Source: Amblyornis subalaris (taxonomy: Eukaryota; Chordata; Aves; Passeriformes; Ptilonorhynchidae). From it: DNA of 64,000 bases. This document shows, piece by piece, positions 56,201 through 64,000 of this stretch. Each line of letters begins with the position of its first letter. Position 1 is the stretch's first letter. The DNA is taken from NCBI GenBank assembly GCA_018881555.1, contig JACAXG010000123.1, forward strand, positions 1,468,460-1,532,459, in the 5' to 3' direction. A program made the position numbers and the translations under genes. The notes under the pieces were generated by a model that saw only the letters and a list, made by a program, of their open reading frames with translations, searched no databases and was not told the origin of the DNA.

Positions 56201-59200
56201 TTCAACTGTCAAAATGTACATAACAAACAGAGATATAAATACACCTGTACAGATATACAAATACACCTGCATAGGTATAACCAGTCAGAGAACCTCAATG
56301 TGTATATACATGTAGGTCAGATTAGTATAAAGTTAACAAGTTTACAACTAGAAAAAGCATCTACTCTAAAATACTAATCCTACACCAAGACAACCATTGA
56401 TCTTATTGAATGAATAGTAAGTAGACTCTTTAGGAATGCAAGGAAGGTAACTGTAGTTATTAAGTACTGACAAATCATTGTCTGGCTGCAGATACGAACT
56501 ATGGGTTTCACTTACCTGGGGCAGGCTTTTAACAAATTTACTACAGGGAAGGTAAATTACTGTAGACATGAACCTGTACAACAAGCAGTATTTTGGTATT
56601 GTTATCAATTGTAACAAGCATAGGTGCGCCTGCAGCTTCCTTCAGAAGCACTTCTGCTTCTTAAAATTATGNGCCACAGCTCGGCAATAGCTGCTTTGTA
56701 ACTTTAGCATTATTTCATATACATCAGTGCCGAATGATTGTTAGATGCATCAGCATCTAACAGGTAGTAACCTCCTGTGTTGGTTTTGCAGGGCCTGGTT
56801 TTTAGTAGTGGGGGGGCCACAGAGGTGGATTCTGTGAGAAGCTGCTGGAAGCTTCCACCATGTCCAGCAGAGCCAATCCCTGATGGCTCTGAAGATGGAC
56901 GTGCTGCTGGCCAAGGCTGGGCCAATTAGAGATGGTGGTAACGCCTCTGTGATAACATATTTAAGAACAAATCAAACAAAGCTGGGTGCAGTTGTAATTT
57001 TCCAGCCAGAGCACGAGTGAGAACATGTGAGAGAAACAATAAGGGAGACACCAAGGTCAGTGAAGAAGGAAGCGGAGGAGGTGCTCCAGGTGCCGGAGCC
57101 GAGATGTCCCTGCAGCCNGTGGTGAGGGCCATAGTGAGGCAAGCTGTCCCCCTGCAGCCCATGGGGGTCCACGGGGGATGCAGAGATCCACTCGCAGCCT
57201 GTGGGGGAGGTGCCCACGCCGGAGCGGGTGGATACCAGGATGCTGTGATCCAGAGGAAGTCCCATGGAGAGAGAGGCCTTGCTTCCAGGCTGGAGCAGCC
57301 TGTCCTTGGAGGACTGCACCGGGTGGCAGTGACCCACACCACAGCAGCTTTGGGAGGACTGTCTGCCCGTGGGATGGACTCACGCTGCAGCAGTTTTGGG
57401 AGTTTTGCTGCTCGTGAGCTTGGACACACACTGAAACAGTTTGCAGAGAACTGTCTCTCGTGGGAGGGACCCCACAGTGCATGCAAGGACACGGCTCCTC
57501 TTCCCTGAGCAGTGGAAAGATGATCTCGGGTGACAAACTGACCAAAAACCCCCACCTCATCTCCCTGCACCGTCAGTGGGAAGGAGAGAGGGGTTGGGGG
57601 GAGAAAAGGTGTTTTTAAGGGCCTATTTTATCTCTCATTGTCCTGTTCTGATCTTGTTAGTAATAAATTCACTTTAATATCTTTAAGTTGAGCCTGTTTT
57701 GCCCTTGGAGTGTTTTTTCCCAGTCCTTATCTCAACTCATGAACACTTCATTAAATTTTCTCTCCTCTGTCCAGCTGCGGAGCAGGGGAGGGTGAGTGAG
57801 CCTCATGAGTCCCTGGTGTCTGGCCAGTGTCAAACCATGACACCTCCAGGGAAAACAGAAGCATCTCTCTGCAGAATATGTATTTCACCTCTTCAGGAAA
57901 GGACAAAAAAGGGAATCATTCTGCTAACATTTCAGAAAGCAAAACCAGAGCCCTAAAGCATGCTTACCCAGGACTGACTGGGAGCTGGGGGTGAGAAATG
58001 CAACCTCTTGCAACGAGTACACTTCTTGAGAGACAAATCTGTCTTTTCACCACAAGCCACTACTGGGAGCTCACCCCTGGATACAGAGAGGCAGCCTTCA
58101 TCACTCATGTTCTTTAGGTGCTTTTCAAGGGAGATTTTCAAAAGCACCAATAGACTTTGGTTCTGTCCTAGGCCTCAAAGATCTCTGTGTTTTCTGTAAC
58201 ATCATATAAGAGTAGGTGCTCTCTTAAAGTCAGGCCATCTCTTCTGCTTAGATAGTGGCTGTCAGCTCACCAGAGTGTATCCAACAGGTGCTCTCCTCTT
58301 GTACAGCACCACAATGCAAGGAAGGCTGGATATGCTTGTGGTGCAAGCTGGGGACTGGGACTGAGGAGACCTCGGCTCTTTAGCCCTCTCTGTGAATTTG
58401 GATGCAACTACAGTGCCCACTCTGGAGCCCCAACAGTGGGCAACAAGTGTTTCTGACACTGCAAAAGACTCATCTGTGCAAATATGTTCTTTTCACAGCG
58501 TCCTTTGCTTCCAGGCAATACCATACACAATGAGAAAGAGAAGGTTTAGTCAAGGTAAGGTTTTTTTTGGATTCTGGCTTCTGGCAGTAGGTATGTAGCA
58601 ATACTCAAAGCTACAAAAGCCCAGTACTTTTCCAGATGCAAAAGCCTCAGGAGTTTACACTAACTAATCTACCAGAGCAACTAGTTTTACTTCCTGTTGA
58701 AGACTTACATAGGCAGCAAACTGAGGTGCTACTTTTTTGCCAATACTACTAATTTCCATTTAGGAATTAAGTTCCAGCATAGGAATTACGATGAAGGCTA
58801 GGTTCTGAATTCAGCCAATAATCTATCCAAATTATGTAAGGATTGTTAGAAAACAATCTGCTGTGTTTCATTCTGGAGGGTACATGGAATAATTATTTAA
58901 GTATGTAGGTACTGACTAGAGATTTATTTTTTAGGCCAGTGAGAATCACAGAGAAGTGATCAACTTTCATGTTCCTAAATGATTAAGGCAACTGCCTCTA
59001 ACAGAACTGAAGAATTAAAACATAAGTATTATTTTTTTTTAAACAAGACATACTTGAATGAGTAACCTGTAGAAACTACAGATCAAAATAAACTGCTTTT
59101 TCTAGTATATCTGTAATTAAAATCTATAGAGCAGGTAATCCATGCTTAAATCTTTAAACACATCATCTTCATAGTTAGTTTAGCAGCAACAAGACTCAAT

Positions 59201-62200
59201 TTAAATCTTTTTTTTTCCTTGCTACCACAGATTTAGAGAGACTGGAGAACTTACCTGCCAAAGCCATGTTTAAAACCCAGCCCCGAGGCAGTGCTCACAC
59301 ATCTTTCAAAGATGCAATTACAGCAGGATTTGGGTTGCCTATGTTTAAAACCAGTTGAGATACAAGGCGAGATTTAAAACTGATGACTGAGCTCTTTCCA
59401 CCCTGTTATCCTCAAATGGTTACATTATTAAAATATGGTAATGCAATGGCATTTTACAGTGAATTCTATTCCATGTTGTAACAAATTATTTTGCTGTGAG
59501 AGTGCTGGAGTTGCTGATGTGCAGGGAAACACTTTTTGCAGACAGCTAGCACAGGCATCTGAGTTACTTCTCTCCAATAGGACGTATTTTTGCCCTAGTA
59601 GAGGTGTTTTGCAAGAGTATGCAACTCTGCTGAAAGTCAATTCCACTATGCATCAGCTCAGTTAGGGAAAGACTCCAGAGAAAGCACAGGCTCTGCCTCT
59701 TGCAGGGAAAATTGGTACATGACTCGCTGTCATTAATGCTTCATTCCCAAGAAATTAAATGACTCTTTAGTTAATAGCTCTTCATTCCAAATGTTTTTCC
59801 TCTTACCCTACAGATGTATTGGTTCCGCTCGCCTGGAGAGAAGGTTTGGGAGCGCACTATCATGCTGTTCCTGACAAAGGGACGCTGTCTGGAGCTCCAG
59901 CTGGCTCTGTCCTTGGGTCGGACTGGTGCCTTCTCGTTAACCGATTCCTCAGTGTTAGTCTCTTTATCAACCTATGAAAATGAATTTAGTGTGTAAGACT
60001 TACTATAATCAGATACATGCCACCACATAGTTTTTATGCCTTTGGATTTTACAAGCATTCTTGTCACCTTGCAGTGGATGGAAAAAGACCACTGGCAAAA
60101 AGCATCTTGCATTTACAGAGAAGCTGTTCTAAGTAAAGAAACACAAAATTCCCAAGAGGCTTAACAGTGTGTGGAGAGGCTTTGAAGGTACTCTTTGTAG
60201 CCAGTAAAACCAAAGCTTTTGCAGAAAGGCCTTTGCTGCCCAGCAGGTGGTTTGATGCAAAGTGCAAGAAATGTTTTGCTTTGCCATTTGCAGACATTAT
60301 TATTATTGCACATTTATACTTTCTTTGTTTGGTATTTGCAGAAGAGCAAGGTTCTGCCATGCCAAAGGTGCCTATGCACATTGAAAGGGGGCAGCTGGGA
60401 AAGTTACATTGCCCAGGTCCTTCCAGACATACTCCCATACATCCCCAAGTCTCAGCAGCAGGGCTGCTTTATGGCAATCTGCAGAGCTTCATCAGCCTTG
60501 AGAACCCAGGGAAAAGACACTGCTGACTGCTGTCCCTCAGCACAGCCTGCTGCCTACTACAGTTGCCCCACGTGTGCCACAGGGAGCCTCAAGTGCCCCC
60601 ATCCCTGTGGGTGGCACAGCCTGTTCTTACTTCCATGCTGCAATCATCCTGAGTGCTGGGCTAGACCAAGCTCTGCAGCAGCTGGAACATCTGCTGTTAC
60701 TGATGGGCACTGGGGCTTTTTCTTCAGCTTGGGTAATTGAATGAGGTTCATGGTTTTCTAAGTGCAGGTGATAAATACAGTGACCTAAGTAGCACAACTG
60801 CAAACCCAAGAGGATCTGGCATACAAAGAGCTATACTGTGGCTGGCTCTGCAGAGGGGTCTGCTGTTTTTCACTNATTGTTCGGGTCCATCCAGCCCAGG
60901 CTTAGCAAAGTACTTGTGTGTGTCTAACCTTCGCGTGTTGCCCTTGATGTCTCCCCTTGCCGAATTAGGGCTTTGATCTATATTTGCTTGCTACCCAGCA
61001 AACTGTCAGTCCTTCTAATACCACAGCCTTAGCTCATTTGGCATCTTGCCACATTAATTGGAAGTTAATTACAGTTTCCAGCAAGTCCACTGAGGTGTTA
61101 AACTTTAGTATTGTAACAAAGCTGAAGGAACGAGATGTCACTCTTTGTCTTTTTACCTCTGCTATTTTGTAGAACTTGTGGGTTTAACACATGCAGCAGT
61201 GTTTTTATTAAGATGCAGAAAGGTTCTAAAAATTTTATTTCTGAGGGTGTGCTACCACATCAGGCATATATTTACTAAACATTTACTGAAAGTGCTTTCA
61301 AGAAAGTGGAATATAATTTGAAGACAACAGTTACCAAGAACATGGAATTAGAATTTGCTTTGTGCAGTGTGTGAGTACAATAGTACCCTCAATAGTTCAA
61401 AAGTACACAGTTTTAACACACATTTTGGAATTTTCTGTCCATTAATCTTTTGTCCTTTTTTCTACTAAGACGGTTTTTGTATTTCACACCCTAAAATAGA
61501 GGGAAGAAATAAGGAAATCCCTGCACTGGTTTAAAGATCTTGACCTGTGTCCTGTGTTTCCCCCTGTTTATCAGATAATTCAGAAGAAAAAAAAAGGAAA
61601 CAATGAAACAGATGTGCAGAAATATTTTAAATATGCACAACCTGAAGCTATTGAGCTGCTCTTGTATTTTGAATATTTTCCCTATGCAACAAAAAAAGTG
61701 AAGATAGAGAGTCTCGCATAATTGTCACTTAGAAGTTCTGCCTAGCATGTCTGTCCAATGTCCTCTTCATAGTTCAGAAGTGACCACACCGATTTTGTTA
61801 CAAGTACATACTGACAAATGCTAAAGCAAAGGCCACAACAAACTGTAAATGCTTAGATGCAGCAGACTTCTGTATTAACTGCTCAGAAACAGATGTTTAG
61901 ACACAGTAAGATACTGGAGGAATGTGAATTTTAAGATAGTCACCAGTGTTAGTATGACAGCAGCTTGCTGGCTTTCATGGGCCTCATCACTGTTCTCTCT
62001 GTTCTTGTCTTCATTCATTTCTGGTACATCAATGAGTAACCCCATGTCATCAGTACAGTTGCCTTCTACTGCCAGCTTAATGCCATCTTCCTCTTCATCT
62101 GCAATTTCATTAGAGGCCTCTGCGAGCATCTCTAGCCTGTATGAACAGAAGCAGCCCAGGCTTATTCTGAAACTGAAAAAGCTCACCAGAGAAAGATACC

Positions 62201-63268
62201 AGGAAGCCCAGACCTGCACCCATGTGTAAGGTATGAATTTTCCTGACAGGGAAAACAATTATCATCCAAATGCTTCCACTAACTTCATGTGAAGGCCCTT
62301 TTCATTGCTGCCTGCAGTAAAACCCAGCAAGCACTACTACAGTTCACCTTCAAGATTGTTATGACAAGACTGTACTATATTCAATAGCTGTAATGTTGAT
62401 AATGTTGAAGAACTTTTGTTAAAGTAAGTTCATAAAACAAAACAGCAAGTCTCCCCTTCCCTCATAATAAAGCATGTATTTACTTCTACACTGCAGCTAA
62501 GAAATTGCACAATAACAGAGCTCAAATAGCAATTTAGCAAGAAATCTGTGTCTTGGGAAAGCTCACAATTTCTTCAAAAACAAGACCATCCAATGGAAGC
62601 ACACCCACAATGACTTTGTCAGACAGCACCTCTTTTTTCAAATCCTATTAGTTGCTTGTCACAGTTAATGCAACTATAATATTTGATATGAGACATTTTG
62701 CTACACCTCCAGCAGCTTCACAGCCCAAGTAGTTTCACAGGAAGATGTACATGGAATGGAGGAGCACTAGCAGTAGGAGTTCATAGAGCAGCCAAGACAC
62801 TGTAAACCTAAAAGAACGTGAATTGACCACACAAGAGAACAAGACTTTACTCCAATTCCAGTGGTGGTGAGGCACTGGAACAGATTGTCCAGAGAAGCTG
62901 TGGATGTCCTGTCCTTGAAATCGTTCAATGCCAGTTTGGCTGGGGTGTTGAGCAACCTGGTCTAGAAGACATCCAGAAGATGTCCCTGCCCATAGCAGGG
63001 GATTTAGACTGGATGATCTTTAAAGATCCCTTCCAACCCATACCATTCTATGANTCTGTGATCTCCAAAAGTACAGCCCTTCCGTTTGTCTAAGAAAAGG
63101 AAGAATGAGCTGAATTGTTCAGGCATGAACAGTGAGGGAGGAAAAGTGGCTTTACCAGTCTTCCTCAGAGGCCCTTTGCTCCTGTTCCTCCTCATCATCT
63201 TCAGCCAGCTCTTGTTCTACTGCTTCCAGCTCAGCAGATGTCCTTTCCAGCAGAGCTGACACAGCATC
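47181..63268 (-). CDS. WWC2: WWC2, last seven coding exons (gene continues beyond window)
   Basis: This is the C-terminal third of WWC2, a cytosolic scaffold of the WWC/KIBRA family that promotes LATS activation in Hippo signalling and binds atypical PKC. Seven minus-strand exons join in frame: 63268-63156, 62136-61944, 59971-59807, 56205-56113, 55034-54792, 49354-49227 and 47247-47181. Together they give 333 residues plus a TAA stop. Every acceptor ends AG and every donor begins GT. Domains by residue of this segment: an acidic helical stretch (1-37), an acidic linker (39-102), basic FVRN-containing regions (about 133-188, the atypical PKC-binding part in KIBRA), a coiled coil (about 203-312) and the PDZ ligand ADDV at the end. 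The WW and C2 domains lie upstream, outside the window. Human WWC2 has about 1190 residues, so roughly 860 are missing here. The coding parts show no stops or frameshifts. Confidence 0.95.
47248..49226 (-). other. WWC2 last intron
   Basis: About 2.0 kb between the last two coding exons, with a GTATGG donor and TTTCAG acceptor. I recognise no repeat or nested gene in it; an A-rich run lies near 48378-48396. Confidence 0.7.
49227..49354 (-). CDS. WWC2: WWC2 penultimate exon (128 nt)
   Basis: Acceptor AATACAG, donor CAG|GTATGG. It starts at a codon boundary with [10 protein letters not shown] and ends after two bases of the arginine in VQSFR. The middle part ([18 protein letters not shown]) continues the coiled coil of the C-terminus and is typical of WWC proteins. 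Confidence 0.96.
49448..49520 (+). mobile_element. CR1 3' tail fragment
   Basis: TTGGACTCAATGATATTAAAGG, then TTTTCCAACCTAAATGAATC and TATGATAATC, which is the CR1 terminal segment with its ATGAATCTATGAT-like ending. About 75 bp, plus orientation, antisense to WWC2. Confidence 0.82.
53840..54220 (-). mobile_element. Degraded CR1 fragment
   Basis: In antisense order the landmarks of a CR1 3' region are visible. They are CCAGAAGGCATCTACTTCAAC, CTGCTCATAGCAGG, CAGGGTCTTGTCCAATAAGA, TTCTGAATATCTCCAAC, and after a T-rich interruption TGTTCCAATTTCTCACTGTTG and CATCTTGTTCTTCTGTCCTG. It is too diverged to code. Boundaries are approximate. Confidence 0.6.
54792..55034 (-). CDS. WWC2: WWC2 exon, 81 codons, coiled coil
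   Basis: 243 nt, in phase at both ends (acceptor TTCTCCAG, donor CAG|GTATGA). It encodes [20 protein letters not shown] and then a heptad-rich segment ([31 protein letters not shown]) ending LLKQAEKQ. An internal methionine gives a shorter apparent reading frame, but the exon extends 18 nt further upstream to the acceptor and joins in phase to the preceding exon's VKR. Confidence 0.96.
55035..56112 (-). other. WWC2 intron, no repeats recognised
   Basis: About 1.1 kb of AT-rich intron with GTATGT donor and TCTCCAG acceptor. No nested gene or mobile element recognised. Confidence 0.7.
56113..56205 (-). CDS. WWC2: WWC2 exon, 31 codons, FVRN/basic motif
   Basis: 93 nt, in phase at both ends (acceptor TTTTGACAG, donor CGG|GTATGT). 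It encodes [14 protein letters not shown], then [16 protein letters not shown]. In KIBRA the matching FVRN-ERRS-basic segment is the atypical PKC-binding, pseudosubstrate-like stretch. The position after FVRN is alanine here. Confidence 0.95.
56231..56270. repeat. 20-bp tandem duplication
   Basis: AGATATAAATACACCTGTAC (56231-56250) is followed directly by AGATATACAAATACACCTGC (56251-56270), two diverged copies of one unit. It lies just 5' of the FVRN exon in the transcript. Confidence 0.8.
56771..56775. repeat. Left 5-bp target-site duplication
   Basis: CCTCC directly precedes the TGTGTTGG start of the LTR. The same five bases follow its terminal ACA at 57843-57847. Confidence 0.88.
56776..57842 (+). 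mobile_element. Solo LTR (1067 bp), antisense inside WWC2
   Basis: Starts TGTGTTGGTTTTG and ends AACCATGACA, with a perfect CCTCC duplication on both sides. A TATA-like CATATTTAAG lies at 56956-56965, and AATAAA is at 57662-57667 in the T-rich 3' part, giving the plus orientation. The central 0.5 kb is GC-rich and contains repeated CTGCAGCCCRTGG-like units (57110-57122, 57152-57164, 57192-57204). It contains no retroviral genes. The 5-bp duplication fits an ERVL-type integrase; I associate this LTR type with songbird genomes, but the family name is inference. Long open frames inside it (for example 56926-57570) are by-products of its composition. One ambiguous base falls at 57118. Confidence 0.9.
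57843..57847. repeat. Right 5-bp target-site duplication
   Basis: CCTCC directly after the terminal ACA of the LTR, identical to 56771-56775. Confidence 0.88.
59807..59971 (-). CDS. WWC2: WWC2 exon, 55 codons
   Basis: 165 nt, in phase at both ends (acceptor TTTTCATAG, donor AGG|GTAAGA). It encodes [14 protein letters not shown], then a basic stretch with [20 protein letters not shown] and finally ERNQYICR. It carries the first of two FVRN motifs; the second is in the next exon. The plus-strand frame 59814-59996 is its mirror and is not a gene. Confidence 0.96.
59972..61943 (-). other. WWC2 intron, no repeats recognised
   Basis: About 2.0 kb with donor CTG|GTGACT and acceptor CATAG. The stretch 60480-60740 is GC-rich and produces a long plus-strand frame (60219-60740, 173 codons) that has no recognisable domain. 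It is more likely chance than an exon. Confidence 0.6.
61944..62136 (-). CDS. WWC2: WWC2 exon, acidic linker
   Basis: 193 nt, acceptor TTCATACAG. The first base completes the tryptophan split with the previous exon. It encodes [18 protein letters not shown] and a further acidic stretch. The donor chosen is ACACTG|GTGACT at 61944/61943 because it ends on a codon boundary and joins in phase to [10 protein letters not shown] weaker GT occurs about 15 nt earlier (GCT|GTCATA), so the exact 3' end is less certain than for the other exons. Confidence 0.85.
62137..63155 (-). other. WWC2 intron with CR1 tail
   Basis: 1.0 kb, donor CTG|GTAAAG, acceptor CATACAG. It contains a CR1 3' fragment at 62840-63062. 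Confidence 0.75.
62840..63062 (+). mobile_element. CR1 3' fragment, antisense in WWC2 intron
   Basis: GGTGGTGAGGCACTGGAACAG, AGAGAAGCTGTGGATGTCC, GAGCAACCTGGTCTAGAAG, GACTGGATGATCTTTAAAG and CCCTTCCAACCCATACCATTC, followed by CTATGANTCTGTGAT, which is the complete CR1 3' end in order. It is the best-preserved CR1 tail in the window and therefore probably among the youngest. Confidence 0.9.
63156..63268 (-). CDS. WWC2: WWC2 exon, first in window
   Basis: 113 nt, acceptor CCTTGTGAGCAG preceded by a pyrimidine-rich tract, donor GACTG|GTAAAG. It encodes [20 protein letters not shown], then [17 protein letters not shown] plus the first two bases of a tryptophan codon. This helical, acidic segment lies after the C2 domain in WWC proteins. 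Confidence 0.95.
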
Positions 63269-64000
63269 CTGCTCACAAGGAAAGAGATGAAACTAGAATC
63301 GAATGATACACAACAGGTAAAAAAATGACAACTCTTGCAAGAGCTGCATTACCCTACTGCTCCCTGATGTCAGCAGAAACAATGACCCAGATCACAAGGA
63401 TAAGGGGTTTGAATTGTCAGTGTATAGCACATTGAATGGTTATTTTTATACAGAATAAAACTCAATGAAAAACAGTTGTTTTTAAAATGATAATGCAATC
63501 AAATATGTTCCTGTCATCCTTCAATGTATTTTCTCATCTTCCCTCTCATACTTGTAATGTTCTTAGGTGAAAAAAGGGTGCTTTTCAAAGTTACATTTTC
63601 TATGCAGTTCTCTTAAGAATGTATTAAAGCAGAAAAACTTATTTGACCAGAAGAGTTAGTATGTTTTGCATAAACAACATTTTCAGTGCAATAGCTTTAA
63701 GTATGCAGATTCAAATAGTTAATAATAGCAAGTTTTAACATGTGCAGGTGAATATTAAACTTCAGAAAGCTCTTAAATACCATTCTTTCTAAAAAGAAAC
63801 ACAGCTGAAGTGTTTCAAATTAGGAGTGCAATTTTGTATCCACTAAAAAGTATCTGCCCCATACCCAGTCGCTAACAAGTGTGATACCCCATATTAGCCC
63901 TACTCACACAAAGTCACTCTAGAGAAACGTGCCTGCAAAACAGGGCCTTGGACCTTCAGGGGAGGGCAAGTCACACATTTAAATAACTACAACGCAACAG
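63269..64000 (-). other. Start of a WWC2 intron, cut by the window edge
   Basis: AT-rich intron sequence upstream of the first visible WWC2 exon. No further WWC2 exon is recognisable before the window ends. Confidence 0.7.

Larger units (their letters stand above)
56206..59806 (-). other. WWC2 intron with solo LTR
   Basis: A 3.6-kb intron with GTAAGA donor and GACAG acceptor. Almost one third of it is the solo LTR at 56776-57842. A 20-bp tandem duplication lies at 56231-56270. The remaining sequence shows no recognised gene. Confidence 0.75.

Noticed and set aside
56926..57570. 214-codon minus-strand and 163-codon plus-strand open frames
   Set aside because: Both lie wholly inside the GC-rich body of the solo LTR, contain an ambiguous base and overlap on opposite strands. 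They have no recognisable domain.
60219..60740. 173-codon plus-strand frame
   Set aside because: It lies within a WWC2 intron in a locally GC-rich patch, overlaps equally open frames on the other strand and shows no domain or splice context.

Overview
The window is vertebrate nuclear DNA, almost certainly from a bird. The evidence is spliced genes with consensus GT/AG boundaries, several CR1 retrotransposon copies of different ages whose 3' ends show the avian tail (CCTTCCAACCCAAA followed by TCTATGAT-like repeats), and solo LTRs of a kind I associate with neoavian, especially songbird, genomes (the last point is inference). There are no prokaryotic features. About sixteen isolated single-base Ns are scattered through the window.

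Layout. Positions 1 to about 41,000 contain no protein-coding gene that I can support. They hold a 5'-truncated CR1 at 2828-5089 interrupted by a nested solo LTR (4552-5054, perfect 6-bp target duplication), older CR1 debris near 5.9, 7.1, 9.5 and 13.3 kb, a second fairly young CR1 on the minus strand (15238-16960), a CR1 tail at 32.1 kb and a minus-strand solo LTR (33610-34262). The rest is AT-rich unique sequence. Positions 41241-41894 encode an intact single-exon claudin of the CLDN22/CLDN24 type on the plus strand. At 43119-43698 there is a second, disabled claudin copy in the same orientation. From 47181 to 63268, on the minus strand, lie the last seven coding exons of WWC2 (a KIBRA-family scaffold protein of the Hippo pathway). 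All junctions keep frame and give 333 C-terminal residues ending in the PDZ ligand ADDV. The gene continues beyond position 64,000.

The WWC2 introns contain CR1 tails and fragments (49448-49520, 53840-54220, 62840-63062) and a 1067-bp solo LTR (56776-57842) with a perfect 5-bp target duplication. The arrangement of WWC2 on one strand with CLDN22/CLDN24-type genes on the other, just past its 3' end, matches the human 4q35.1 locus. The orthology calls therefore rest on both protein sequence and synteny.

I do not see an undescribed molecular system. The most informative observations are the nested LTR-in-CR1 with both target duplications readable, the loss of one of two tandem claudin genes, the probable sense/antisense overlap of the claudins with the WWC2 3' UTR, and the two LTRs whose internal sequence contains short repeated units.
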